Counted from the first letter of the stretch, positions 41,810-50,785 are shown. The stretch is DNA of 64,000 nucleotides from Deminuibacter sp966424055 (GCA_966424055.1 CBJLMB010000001.1:1-64000); one strand, 5' to 3'. The notes: generated by a model from the letters alone, not told the origin. A program made the numbers and translations.

Positions 41810-42304
41810 ATGGATCCATACCAGTTATCGCAGTCTGTTTTTACCGAACAGGATTTTGATCAGATGGGTTGGCATGATTGCTATATACATGCATTTACAA
41901 CAGCAACTGCAACGGGTGATACATTCAAATCTGAGCTGATACTGGATATTGATTATATACTGAAATGGGTAACTGTTCCAGGCGATGGCCGTTTTTTCTT
42001 TTGGGTGGTACCCTGTACACTGGTATTTAGCGATGTACTGGATTTAAGTATCCATATTGAATCAGGACAAATGCTGCCAGAGTTTTGCATCACCGGTATT
42101 TCCCGCGAAGAAAAATTGTATGGAAACGGGTACAGCAGCCGGCGATGGAACATTGAGCTGCTGGGCGGAGAAATAAAGTTTGAGGCCACAGGATACCACC
42201 AGTTTATCAGGCGGCTGCCGGTGTATACTCCTGAACAATATTTTTCTGTAGAAGAAAGAGGCGGTATCAGTTTTGACCGAACACCGGTTTCCCTGAAATC
42301 ATAA
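41810..42304 (+). CDS. Conserved hypothetical protein (WHD-IHAF type)
   Basis: A 164-residue soluble protein that I do not recognise by name. It opens with a segment that looks conserved (FDQMGWHDCYIHAF), followed by LILDIDYILKWV and an all-beta middle (RFFFWVVPCTLVFSDVLDLSI). NIELLGGEIKFEATGYHQFIRR lies in the C-terminal third. No signal peptide or membrane segment. Composition matches its neighbours and it has normal spacing (105 bp after the thiolase stop, 94 bp before the next gene), so it is probably a real gene. Such small beta-rich proteins include immunity-type proteins, but nothing here shows a toxin partner. Confidence 0.75.
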   Translation: MDPYQLSQSVFTEQDFDQMGWHDCYIHAFTTATATGDTFKSELILDIDYILKWVTVPGDGRFFFWVVPCTLVFSDVLDLSIHIESGQMLPEFCITGISREEKLYGNGYSSRRWNIELLGGEIKFEATGYHQFIRRLPVYTPEQYFSVEERGGISFDRTPVSLKS

Positions 42305-42398
42305 ATGCCCCTATTTTTAACCGGCTGCTTGCAATGCACGCTATGTAGCGATAAATACTACACTGCATTGACCAGGCTGAAAAATTAAACAATAACAG

Positions 42399-43403
42399 AT
42401 GAAAGCAATGATTTGCCCGGGGAAGGCTCAACCCCTGCAATTGCAGGAATTACCTGAACCGGTTGCCGGTGCAGGGGAAGTGGTGGTGCAGCTGAAAGCC
42501 GCTGCGCTGAATCACCGCGACCTCTGGATACAGAAAGGCCAGTATGCCAACCTGCGTTATCCCATCATACCGGGCAGCGATGGAAGCGGTGTAGTGACTG
42601 TAACAGGGCCGGGTGTTGATACGGGATGGCAGGGTAGGGAAGTGGTGATCAACCCTGCCATGAACTGGGGCAGCGATGCATCGCATCACGGCCCTGCTTT
42701 TACCATACTGGGTTTGCCGGAAAATGGTTGCTTTGCCGGGTATGTAAAAGTACCTGCTGCTTACCTGTATCCCAAACCCGCCTATCTCAGCTTTGAAGAA
42801 GCCGCAGCATTGCCACTGGCCGCATTAACAGCCTACAGGGCTTTATTTACCCGCGGACAACTGGTTGCAGGAAATAACCTGCTGATAACAGGTATCGGCG
42901 GCGGAGTGGCATTGATGGTACTGCAAATGGCGGTGGCCACCGGTGCACGGGTATATGTTACATCGGGCAGTGATGCCAAAATTCAAAAAGCAATACGGCT
43001 GGGCGCTGCCGGTGGCGTGAACTATACAACAGAAGGGTGGTATAAATTTTTCCAGTCTTCCATGGAAGGGTTTGATGTGGTTATTGACAGTGCCGCAGGC
43101 GATGGCTTTAAGCATTTTGTTGATCTTGCCAAACCCGGTGCCCGCATTGTATTGTATGGCGGAACACAGGGAGCTATCCCTACCATCAACCCACAAAAGC
43201 TGTTCTGGAAACAGCTGAATATACTGGGCACCACCATGGGTACACAGGAAGAATTCAAAGCAATGCTGGCATTGTTTGAACAATACCGTATTCATCCTGT
43301 AATTGATGAGGTATTTGAGCTGGATGCTGCAGAAAATGCATTACGTAAAATGGATCAGTCATCCCAGTTCGGAAAAATGGTGTTGCGTATTGCCGGTCAT
43401 TAA
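42399..43403 (+). CDS. Quinone oxidoreductase-like medium-chain dehydrogenase
   Basis: A 334-residue MDR-family oxidoreductase. The N-terminal GroES-like domain (1-130, ALNHRDLWIQKGQYANLRYPIIPGSDGSGVV) has GSD where zinc alcohol dehydrogenases have GHE, and no cysteine ligand cluster, so it is probably zinc-free. The Rossmann domain follows (LLITGIGGGVALMVLQMAVA, G-x-G-G-G-V, then VYVTSGSDAKI). It probably uses NADPH to reduce quinones or enones; the substrate is unknown. It has no obvious operon partner and a hairpin follows its stop. Confidence 0.9.
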   Translation: MKAMICPGKAQPLQLQELPEPVAGAGEVVVQLKAAALNHRDLWIQKGQYANLRYPIIPGSDGSGVVTVTGPGVDTGWQGREVVINPAMNWGSDASHHGPAFTILGLPENGCFAGYVKVPAAYLYPKPAYLSFEEAAALPLAALTAYRALFTRGQLVAGNNLLITGIGGGVALMVLQMAVATGARVYVTSGSDAKIQKAIRLGAAGGVNYTTEGWYKFFQSSMEGFDVVIDSAAGDGFKHFVDLAKPGARIVLYGGTQGAIPTINPQKLFWKQLNILGTTMGTQEEFKAMLALFEQYRIHPVIDEVFELDAAENALRKMDQSSQFGKMVLRIAGH

Positions 43404-43407
43404 CGGT

Positions 43408-43425
43408 GTCTACAAAGTTGTAGAC
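43408..43425. terminator. Short perfect hairpin after the dehydrogenase gene
   Basis: GTCTACAA / TTGTAGAC with a 2-nt centre starts 5 bp after the stop codon. There is no U-run, so it may be a weak terminator or an mRNA 3' end stabiliser. Confidence 0.35.
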
Positions 43426-43523
43426 GGCCCTGCAGGTCAATCAGCTGATCATATCCCTGTTTTGAGCAGGTAAGGTTTTCGTTACAGTGATCAAAGAATC
43501 GATTTTTGCTGAAACCATACAAT

Positions 43524-44174
43524 ATGAAAAAATATCTTTTACTGATCGGCCTGGTGCTTTTAGCGGCTGCATCACAGGCGCAACTGGAAAACACACAATG
43601 GTGGAACAGGATGTTGCTGGAAGAACCTACCAATGTAATCATGCGTTTCAAGAAAGACACGGTTACGGTGTACACCGCAGCGGATAACAGCGTGGTGGAA
43701 GTGATGGCATATACAGTAAAAAACGGGCAGCTTACTATCAGGAAGCTGGAAGGTAAAAGTGATTGCGGCGATAGCATACCCGGCGTATACAAGATCAGCC
43801 AGGTGAGTGATAAACTGCAGCTGGCAGTGGTTTCGGATGACTGTACCGACCGGTCTTCAGTACTGGATAAATCCACCTGGCGAAAATGGGAGCTGCTGCC
43901 CGAAAAACAATTGCCTGCCTCCTTACTGCAGCAGTATACAGGTGTTTATGCGCTGGATGATGCTCATAAAATAAAAGTGACACTGGAAAACGGCCGGTTG
44001 TTTGCCGAAGGACCGGAGAATAATCTGCCTAAATCTCCTTTACTGGCCCAGACCGATACCCAGTTCATGTTGGAAATTGCGGGTATTAAATGGGAATTTG
44101 TAAAAGATGCAGCGGGTAAGGTAATAAAACTGGTTTCTTATGAGGATAAAGCGTATGAATTGAAGAAGCGCTAG
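43524..44174 (+). CDS. Secreted hypothetical protein, DUF3471-like C-terminus
   Basis: A protein of 216 residues from ATG 43524 (MKKYLLLIGLVLLAAASQAQ, a clear signal peptide); a start six codons up would disturb it. The N-terminal half is a small beta-sheet, lipocalin-like domain (TQWWNRMLLEEPTNVIMRFKK). The C-terminal 90 residues (LLQQYTGVYALDDAHKIKVT, LFAEGPEN, FMLEIAGIKWEFVKDAAGKV) resemble DUF3471, which ends many class C beta-lactamase-like proteins, but no hydrolase domain is present. It probably acts in the periplasm. Function unknown; the family call is tentative. Confidence 0.7.
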   Translation: MKKYLLLIGLVLLAAASQAQLENTQWWNRMLLEEPTNVIMRFKKDTVTVYTAADNSVVEVMAYTVKNGQLTIRKLEGKSDCGDSIPGVYKISQVSDKLQLAVVSDDCTDRSSVLDKSTWRKWELLPEKQLPASLLQQYTGVYALDDAHKIKVTLENGRLFAEGPENNLPKSPLLAQTDTQFMLEIAGIKWEFVKDAAGKVIKLVSYEDKAYELKKR

Positions 44175-44272
44175 CCCCAGGTAATATTCCTGCCGGGTAA
44201 TATGGAGCTGACTGTGCAAAGTGATGACCACTGCAGGCATCAGTCATTACATACAGCAGTGAAACCCTCATG

Positions 44273-44298
44273 CCCCGGGTTTCGGGGATTTTATTTAC
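44273..44298 (+). terminator. Small GC-rich hairpin with T-rich tail
   Basis: CCCCG / CGGGG (44273-44277 and 44283-44287) with a GGTTT loop, followed by ATTTTATTTAC. It lies 99 bp after the previous stop and 20 bp before the next start, so it may end one unit or attenuate the next. It supports the later of two possible starts for the following gene. Confidence 0.5.
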
Positions 44299-44306
44299 AT
44301 TGTACT

Positions 44307-45179
44307 ATGATGCGCTTTTTAATAACCGCCTGCCTGTGTATGTCGCTGCCTTTTTTATCGGGAGCGCAACAGGCAGCTGGCAGCTCCTTTGGCAATGCAC
44401 AGCAAACAGGTGTGCTGCAGGATAAACAACTCACCGAAGCATCCGGTATTGCCGCCTCCCGGCTGGAAACAGATGCTTACTGGCTGCACAATGACAGCGG
44501 TGATGAAGCCCGGTTATTTTTAATGAAGAAAGATGGCAGTGCACTGGGCATTGCCCGCTTTAATGAAAAAGTATGGGATTGTGAAGATATCGCCTCGGGT
44601 ATCGGCTATAAAAATGGTGCATATGTTTACCTGGGCGATATTGGTGATAATCTTCGTATCCGCAGCACCATTTATGTATATATTTTCAAAGAGAAAGACC
44701 TGCTGCAGGCTGTTAAAAAAGGGAATAAAGTAAAAGATTATTATAAAGTAGCCCTGCATTATCCCGATGGTGCACACGATGCAGAGGCCCTGATGATAGA
44801 CCCTGTCGATAGCCTGCTTTATATTGTTACCAAGCGGGAAGCCAATGTGGGTGTGTATTGTGTGCGTTTGCAGGAAATGTTCACCAGGAGCGACAACCAG
44901 CTGCAGTGGAAAACCTGGATACCACATACCCGTATTACCGCGGGCGATATAGCTGCCAGCGGCAATGAGATACTGCTGAAAAATTATGATTCGGTTTTTT
45001 ACTGGAAAAGGCCCGCAGGTGAACCCGTGTTCAAAACGCTGAGGCGTTCACCCGTACTGGTACCTTATCAACGCGAAAAACAGGGTGAGGCCATCTGTTT
45101 TACCGCCGGCAATACAGGTTTTATTACTACCAGTGAAGGTAAACACCAGCCTGTGTACTTTTATAAAAGATTAAAATAG
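44307..45179 (+). CDS. Secreted hypothetical protein, probable beta-propeller
   Basis: A 290-residue protein from ATG 44307 (MMRFLITACLCMSLPFLSGAQQ, signal peptide). Longer frames upstream run through the terminator. Repeated short beta units: EASGIAASRLETDAYWLHNDSGDEARLFLMKKDG, WDCEDIASGIGYKNGAYVYLGDIGDN, HDAEALMIDPVDSLLYIVTKRE and GEAICFTAGNTGFITTSEG. This spacing of about 40-50 residues suggests a beta-propeller similar to phytase-like or esterase-like propeller proteins. No catalytic residues can be assigned. It probably works in the periplasm; same strand as the neighbours on each side. Confidence 0.7.
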   Translation: MMRFLITACLCMSLPFLSGAQQAAGSSFGNAQQTGVLQDKQLTEASGIAASRLETDAYWLHNDSGDEARLFLMKKDGSALGIARFNEKVWDCEDIASGIGYKNGAYVYLGDIGDNLRIRSTIYVYIFKEKDLLQAVKKGNKVKDYYKVALHYPDGAHDAEALMIDPVDSLLYIVTKREANVGVYCVRLQEMFTRSDNQLQWKTWIPHTRITAGDIAASGNEILLKNYDSVFYWKRPAGEPVFKTLRRSPVLVPYQREKQGEAICFTAGNTGFITTSEGKHQPVYFYKRLK

Positions 45180-45319
45180 CAGCCTTCAAACAAACTGCAG
45201 GAGATGGCAGATAACTCTCTACCGGGTAAAAGATTGAAGGTTTACTGAACAAGTGGTACCTAAGTTGGGTTATTTGCATAAGGATTGTCGTTTACAATAT
45301 TCAACATAAAACCATTGTC

Positions 45320-46153
45320 ATGCAAACCATCCTTGTTCCGACAGATTTTTCAGCAACCGCCAGAAACGCCACGCAATATGCTATACAGCTGGCTGAACAA
45401 TTCAAGGCAAAGAAAATTATTTTATACAATGCCTACCAGGTACCCGTGTCCACCGATCCTACCATGCCTACACTGCAGATGTTCAGCCTGGATGATATTA
45501 AACAGGTAAGTGAGCAGGGGCTCGCCCATTTTAAAGAAGAAATACTGTCTTCCGTAAAAACCGGTATTGCCATTGAAACCATCAGCGAATTCAATGTACT
45601 GGAAGAGGGTATAGAAGAGCTGACAGAACGCACGGGTGCAGATATTATTGTAATGGGTATCACCGGCGGTGATAAGGTGGAAGAAGTGCTGATAGGCAGT
45701 AACACCATCAGTGTATCGAAACATGCTAAAATACCAGTGATCATTGTACCTGCCGATTGCAGTTTTTCACCCATAGAAGAAGTGCTGCTGGCCTGCGATT
45801 TTAAGAAAGTAGTAGAAACCACACCGGTAAAACCCATCAAAGACCTGCTGGACCAAACCGGCGCCGCTTTGCTGGTACTGAATATCGGCAATGAAAAACA
45901 ACCGGTATCAGCAGAAACCTCTTTTGAAAGTTTATTGCTCGATACTTTACTACAGGGCTATAACCCGCAATACTATTTTCTGGAAAGCAATGATTTTACG
46001 GATGCCATTAACCAGTTTGCTGTACAACATAAGGTGGACCTCATTATTACCATCCCCAAAAAACATGGCTGGTTCGACGGACTATTTAAAAGAAGCCACA
46101 CCAAAATGCTGGCCTTCCACAGCCATCTCCCTTTAATGGTAGTGCATGAGTGA
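45320..46153 (+). CDS. Tandem universal stress protein (two UspA domains)
   Basis: A 277-residue cytoplasmic protein with two UspA folds. Domain 1 (1-147) starts MQTILVPTDFSATARNATQYA and ends with GADIIVMGITGG and the nucleotide-binding GSNTISVSKHAKIPVIIVP. Domain 2 (about 155-277, EEVLLACDFKKV ... LAFHSHLPLMVVHE) has a degenerate binding loop (GLFKRSHTKML). Domain 1 probably binds ATP. These proteins help survive starvation and other stresses; the exact role is unknown. The array of GGTTGA words starts 8 bp after the stop. Confidence 0.9.
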   Translation: MQTILVPTDFSATARNATQYAIQLAEQFKAKKIILYNAYQVPVSTDPTMPTLQMFSLDDIKQVSEQGLAHFKEEILSSVKTGIAIETISEFNVLEEGIEELTERTGADIIVMGITGGDKVEEVLIGSNTISVSKHAKIPVIIVPADCSFSPIEEVLLACDFKKVVETTPVKPIKDLLDQTGAALLVLNIGNEKQPVSAETSFESLLLDTLLQGYNPQYYFLESNDFTDAINQFAVQHKVDLIITIPKKHGWFDGLFKRSHTKMLAFHSHLPLMVVHE

Positions 46154-46390
46154 GGGGGGAGTGGTTGAATGGTTGATTTGTTGAATGGTTGAGTGGTTGA
46201 TTTGTTGAGTAGTTGGTGGGATGGTTGTTTGAATTACAAAGTATCTTTGCAATCTTCCCTGTGGAATAATTCAGGCATTTCAGTTGCTGCTTTAGCAGCC
46301 ATTCGCGATCAGCCAGCGTGGATATTCTTTGCTTCCGCAAATCTGCCGGCCCCGCAAGTAACCCATGCCTCACGATTCACCCTTCACACC
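46154..46390. repeat. GGTTGA-word minisatellite (46161-46229) and flanking word-rich DNA
   Basis: Words GGTTGAATGGTTGA, GGTTGATTTGTTGA and TTGAGTAG repeat with a 24-bp period (46171 and 46195). They belong to the same word family as the array at 34464-34540. The following 46230-46390 has no gene; it contains degenerate CGATTCAC words that lead into the next repeat. Confidence 0.75.
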
Positions 46391-46610
46391 CCACTCGCGA
46401 TTGCCGATTCACCACTAGCGATTAACCCCGTGCACATACTATGTTCCCATAGTACCACAGGTCCCGAGCGTATTCAGCCTGACGATATTCCCGCCCCACA
46501 CCACTCGCGATTCCCGATTCACTACTAGCGATTAACCCCGTGCATATTACTATGCTCCCATAGTACCACAGGGCCCGTAAGTAACTCAGGTCTCACTAAT
46601 TCCCGCCTAA
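46391..46610. repeat. Two copies of a 110-bp tandem unit
   Basis: The landmark CCACTCGCGATT occurs at 46391 and 46501, an exact 110-bp period. Both copies carry CTAGCGATTAACCCCGTGCA and a 6-bp hairpin ACTATG-TTCC-CATAGT (the loop changes to CTCC in copy 2, the stem is kept). A degraded third start (CGATTCAC words) lies just upstream. No gene was seen. Confidence 0.8.
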
Positions 46611-46635
46611 CGATTCCTTCCTTCAAGTTCCTACT

Positions 46636-47775
46636 CTAATCCTTATAAATCTCCTCCAGCTTTTTTTCCAGGTCTTCTCCACGCAGGCTTTTAGCAATGA
46701 TCTTTCCATTGGGATCGAGCAGGAAATTCTGAGGGATGCCTTCTACGCCATAGGCTTTGGCTACAGCATTGTTCCAGTATTGGAGGTCAGACACATGCGT
46801 CCAGGCAAGTCCGTCGTGATGGATGGCATCCAGCCATTTTTGTTTTGCACCCGGCTGGTCGAGCGATACGCCGATGATCTGGAATCCCTTATCCTTAAAA
46901 CGGTTGAATGCTTTTACCACATTGGGGTTTTCTTCCCTGCAGGGTCGGCACCAGCTGGCCCAGAAATCGACGAGCACATATTTGCCGCGGAAAGAAGAAA
47001 GCGATACCGGGTTACCCAATGTATCATTCTGGGTAAAATCCGGTGCTACCTGGCCGATACCTGTTTTCTTAACAGATGCCAGTCTTTTCTGAATAGCCTG
47101 GCCTACTGAAGATGATTTATTGGCATCAGACAAAGTATTGAACAGGGCTTCTATCTTGTCTGCCTTCATATCAAATGCCTCCATGGGGGCATAGTTCTGC
47201 AGAGCGAACAAAGCAATAGGTGAAGCAGGATTGCTGCGCACATAACTGGCATACACATCTTCCCTGCTGGTGCTGTCCAGTGTATTCAGTTCCTGCTCCA
47301 GCTTGCGTACAGTGGTGGTATCGCCCATGGCATAGGCGGTCCTGTAGCGGGCAATCAGCGGCTGCATTTTAGTGCTGAAGGGCTCCAGTTGTTTTTTCAG
47401 CCTGGCATAATCTGTATTGGCCTTAGACCCGCTGATCTGTGTATTGGAAAAAGAATCCACATGTGTAATGCTCATGGTGGCAGGCTCCAGGAAAATGATG
47501 GTATATTCTTTTTTGGGCAGCTGCACATAAGGATTGGGCCTTTCACCAAACAAAGCAGCAGGAGAGGGCTCTGATACTTCACCTTTAAACACATACTTGC
47601 CGTCTGTTACCTGTGCACTGTCAAAATTATTCTTACCATCCTGTGCATAGCTGAGGTATACCCACTGGCTGTTTTCATTTACATTTTTCAGTTGCCCGTT
47701 AATGGTAAAACTGTTTTGCTGGGCCCATACACACACTGGGATCGCTGCCAGCAAAAACAAAGACAATCTTTTCAT
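46636..47775 (-). CDS. TlpA-like thioredoxin-fold protein with DUF4369
   Basis: A 379-residue exported protein. Signal peptide MKRLSLFLLAAIPVCVWAQ, then a DUF4369-type beta domain (22-120, FTINGQLKNVNENSQWVYLS). A helical linker of about 110 residues is followed by the AhpC/TSA-thioredoxin domain (about 240-379) with the redox motif WCRPC near residue 276 and the cis-Pro loop VEGIPQNFLLDPNG. Such proteins reduce periplasmic disulfides or act as thiol peroxidases. The electron donor is not visible here. It is convergent with the stress-protein gene across 480 bp of repeats. Confidence 0.93.
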   Translation of the reverse strand: MKRLSLFLLAAIPVCVWAQQNSFTINGQLKNVNENSQWVYLSYAQDGKNNFDSAQVTDGKYVFKGEVSEPSPAALFGERPNPYVQLPKKEYTIIFLEPATMSITHVDSFSNTQISGSKANTDYARLKKQLEPFSTKMQPLIARYRTAYAMGDTTTVRKLEQELNTLDSTSREDVYASYVRSNPASPIALFALQNYAPMEAFDMKADKIEALFNTLSDANKSSSVGQAIQKRLASVKKTGIGQVAPDFTQNDTLGNPVSLSSFRGKYVLVDFWASWCRPCREENPNVVKAFNRFKDKGFQIIGVSLDQPGAKQKWLDAIHHDGLAWTHVSDLQYWNNAVAKAYGVEGIPQNFLLDPNGKIIAKSLRGEDLEKKLEEIYKD

Positions 47776-47935
47776 CCTCGAGTAGTTTTAATAAGTGAAT
47801 CCATACTGCCGCCCATCTGTTCAATGGAAACAAGCCCTTGCAAGATACTCGTTCCATCACGTGAAAACGACCGGTTAAGTGATATTTAAGGAATCTATTG
47901 GTAAATTTTACCTTAACAGTGACTGTATCATTTTG

Positions 47936-49621
47936 TCAGGAAAGGTATTTCCCTACAATCGGCACCCTTCTGCCCACACCAAATGCTTTGGGTGAAACGC
48001 GGATAATAGGACAGAACTGGTTACGCTTGTATTCATTGGTATTCACCATTTTCAAAATACGATCTACCAGCTGTGCATCATAACCTGCTGCTTTTATTTC
48101 GGCGGGTCCCAGCCTTCTTTCAATATACAGGTACAATATTTTATCCAGTATCTGGTAATCAGGCAGGCTGTCGATATCTTTCTGATCGGGGCGCAGCTCT
48201 GCACTGGGCGCTTTTTCGATGATATGCCGGGGAATGATCTCGCCATTACGGTTGATATATCTTGCCAGGGCATATACCTGCAGTTTATAACAATCACCCA
48301 GTACACCCAGTCCGCCCGCCATATCGCCATACAATGTACCATAACCTGTGGCCAGCTCACTTTTATTGGAAGTGTTCAGCAGTATATAACCGAATTTATT
48401 GGCAATGGCCATCAGCAGGTTACCCCTGGAGCGGCTCTGTATATTTTCTTCCGCCAGCGAAAAAGGCAGTCCTTTAAACAAAGGTTCCAGTGTTTGCAGA
48501 AATGCCTGGTATACCTGGTCGATACGCAGTATATCATAGGGATTGCCCAGGTTACGGCTTAATTCAACTGCATCATCCACTGAATGCTCTGTTGAATAGG
48601 GGGAAGGCATCAGTATCGCCCGTACTTGGTCTTTCCCCAGTGCTTCACAGGCCAGTGCCAGTGTTACAGCTGAATCAATACCGCCTGAAGAACCCAGTAT
48701 GGCTTTGGTAAAACCCATTTTAGAAAAATAATCCCTGATACCCATTACAAGTGCTTCATATATCTGCCCGGTATTGGATTGAGGGTCCAGCTCACCAGGA
48801 TTCAGCTCCATATCGGGCAGCTGGTCTGCCGCTTCCAGTATACCCGCATCAATACTGCCGTCATCATGCAGTACAGCACCATCGATCGCTTCCCTGAACA
48901 TGGGCAGTGTTTTGCACAGGTTACCATTTTTATCAAATATGAGTGAGGCGCCATCAAATACAATCTCTGTCTGGCTACCCACAGCATTGCAGTAAAACAT
49001 GGGTATCCGGTATTTCAACACATTGGCTTTCACCACGGCTTTCCTGTTGTTATCATGTGTATAATCAAAAGGGGATGCACTCAGGTTGATCATCACATCA
49101 GGCTCCTGCTGTATCAGCTGATCCATAGGACAGATACGGTACAATGGATTGGTATTGCCCAGGTTCCAGATATCCTCGCAAATGGTCACCGCCAGTTTTT
49201 TTCCTTTGAAGAGGATCACTCTCCATTCGGAGGATGGCTCAAAATAACGGTACTCATCAAATACATCATAGGTAGGTAGCAGTGTTTTGTGTATTTCTGC
49301 TTTCACCTCTTTTTCATACAGGAAAAAAGCGGCATTGAACAGGTCTTTACCTTCTATCTGCGGGTTACGCGCAGGCGACCCGATAAGCACACCGATGGTA
49401 TCGGCATGGGGTTTAATCAGGTCGATCGATTCGTAGCATTTATTGATAAAATCATTGAACTCTACAAAATCCCTTGCCGGGTAACCACATACACTCATTT
49501 CACTGAACACCACCAGGTCGGCACCCTGGGCTTTGGCTTGCTGTATACCGTCTATGATTTTCTGCCTGTTGCTTTCAAAATTTCCGATATGGTAATTCTG
49601 CTGGGCTAAAACGATCTTCAT
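47936..49621 (-). CDS. nadE: Glutamine-dependent NAD+ synthetase
   Basis: A 561-residue two-domain enzyme: an N-terminal nitrilase-type glutaminase (1-260) supplies ammonia and a C-terminal amide-forming domain makes NAD from deamido-NAD and ATP. The glutaminase triad is Glu in SEMSVCGYP, Lys in HKTLLPTYDVFDE and Cys in AVTICEDIW. The ATP-pyrophosphatase loop is LGSSGGIDSAVTLALA near 310, and NTSNKSELATGYGTLYGD is the nucleotide pocket. Length is at the lower end for the two-domain form. It is divergent from gldB. Confidence 0.96.
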   Translation of the reverse strand: MKIVLAQQNYHIGNFESNRQKIIDGIQQAKAQGADLVVFSEMSVCGYPARDFVEFNDFINKCYESIDLIKPHADTIGVLIGSPARNPQIEGKDLFNAAFFLYEKEVKAEIHKTLLPTYDVFDEYRYFEPSSEWRVILFKGKKLAVTICEDIWNLGNTNPLYRICPMDQLIQQEPDVMINLSASPFDYTHDNNRKAVVKANVLKYRIPMFYCNAVGSQTEIVFDGASLIFDKNGNLCKTLPMFREAIDGAVLHDDGSIDAGILEAADQLPDMELNPGELDPQSNTGQIYEALVMGIRDYFSKMGFTKAILGSSGGIDSAVTLALACEALGKDQVRAILMPSPYSTEHSVDDAVELSRNLGNPYDILRIDQVYQAFLQTLEPLFKGLPFSLAEENIQSRSRGNLLMAIANKFGYILLNTSNKSELATGYGTLYGDMAGGLGVLGDCYKLQVYALARYINRNGEIIPRHIIEKAPSAELRPDQKDIDSLPDYQILDKILYLYIERRLGPAEIKAAGYDAQLVDRILKMVNTNEYKRNQFCPIIRVSPKAFGVGRRVPIVGKYLS

Positions 49622-49659
49622 GTTGCGAATTTCGTGAATTGTAGGGAATAATAAAGGGA

Positions 49660-49717
49660 GGCTGGTGAGCGCAGTCGAACCAGCCGGGTTGAAGGGCCTG
49701 AGCGCAGTCGAAGGGCC
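49660..49717. repeat. Two REP-like hairpins with the inverted loop core, nadE/gldB gap
   Basis: The first has stem GGCTGG / CCAGCC and loop TGAGCGCAGTCGAA (49660-49685). The second carries the identical loop core at 49699-49712 with weaker GGCC/GGCC arms and a direct repeat GAAGGGCC on both sides. The core is the reverse complement of that at 39204-39259. They lie in the divergent nadE-gldB gap, so promoters must flank them closely. Confidence 0.8.
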
Positions 49718-49762
49718 TATATATTAACAATCCTTTACATCCTTTTCGTTTTAATTCGCATC

Positions 49763-50785
49763 ATGAACAAAACCCACTGTTTTTTATTCCTGTCCGTTCT
49801 TCTCCTGTTAATTGCGATCGCCTGTACATCTAAACGTACTGTTCCTGATGTATCGGGTATCCCGGTAACAGTACAGGTAGACCGCTTCGACAGGGACCTG
49901 TTCGCCGCTGATACACTGAAAATGGAGCGTTCCCTTGACCACCTGCAACAGAAATATCCCGGGTTCATCAATGATTATCTCTACAATATCCTGGCACTTC
50001 CCCCTATAAAAGACAGCCTCCTGCAAAAGCTCAAACTGTTTATCCGCGACTATCGCCCCATATACGATTCTGTTCAACAACATTTCCCCTCTTTTACAAC
50101 AGAAGAACAAACACTGAAACTCGCATTGCAACTGGTACATTACTATTTCCCCAAATACAAAGCCCCGTCAAGGGTGATCACGTTCATCGGGCCCGTGGAA
50201 GGCTATGGCAATGTGCTCACCGGCAGCGGTTTTGCCATCGGACTGCAATTGTACCTGGGTAAAGATTTTTCGGCTTATCAAACAGATTATATCCGCGAGG
50301 TATACCCCGAATACCAGTCGCGCCGTTTTGAGGCGGCTTATATCCCGGTTAACTGTATACATAACCTGCTGGAAGACCTCTATCCGCCAAAGGAGGCCGG
50401 CAAACCACTGGTTGAACAGATGGTAGAATCGGGTAAACGCCTGTATGTGATGGACCAGCTCCTGCCTTATACCGCCGACAGTCTTAAAACCGGCTATACA
50501 CAGGCCCAGCTGGAAGGCTGTTATAAGCATGAAGCACTGGTCTGGAATTATTTTCTGCAAAACGACCTGCTCTATGCCACAGATCCTGTGGTGATCAGGG
50601 ATTATGTTACCGATGGACCTAAAACCACAGCCCTGGGAGAGGCTTCCCCTGGTAATATCGGGCAGTTTGTAGGCTGGCAGATCGTTAAAAAATGGATGTC
50701 GAAAAAAGACGGCAACCCCCTGGAAACACTGCTGCAAACACCCGCAAAACAAATTCTCGATGAAGCAAAATACAAACCGAAATAG
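49763..50785 (+). CDS. gldB: Gliding motility lipoprotein GldB
   Basis: A 340-residue lipoprotein: signal HCFLFLSVLLLLIAIAC with lipobox Cys near residue 21. The mature part has the GldB pattern: VDRFDRDLFAAD, FPSFTTEEQTLKLALQLVHYYFPKYKAP, TGSGFAIGLQLYLGKDF and GNIGQFVGWQIVKKWM. GldB is required for gliding and type IX secretion in Flavobacterium; the family looks like a degenerate zinc protease, and its activity is unknown. It is divergent from nadE, a conserved neighbour in Bacteroidota, but gldC, which often follows gldB, is missing here. Confidence 0.92.
   Translation: MNKTHCFLFLSVLLLLIAIACTSKRTVPDVSGIPVTVQVDRFDRDLFAADTLKMERSLDHLQQKYPGFINDYLYNILALPPIKDSLLQKLKLFIRDYRPIYDSVQQHFPSFTTEEQTLKLALQLVHYYFPKYKAPSRVITFIGPVEGYGNVLTGSGFAIGLQLYLGKDFSAYQTDYIREVYPEYQSRRFEAAYIPVNCIHNLLEDLYPPKEAGKPLVEQMVESGKRLYVMDQLLPYTADSLKTGYTQAQLEGCYKHEALVWNYFLQNDLLYATDPVVIRDYVTDGPKTTALGEASPGNIGQFVGWQIVKKWMSKKDGNPLETLLQTPAKQILDEAKYKPK

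Noticed and set aside
39236..49685. GGTTCGA-like words considered as tRNA T-arms
   Set aside because: The words lie in short isolated hairpins with no acceptor, D or anticodon arm around them; they belong to the REP-like elements.
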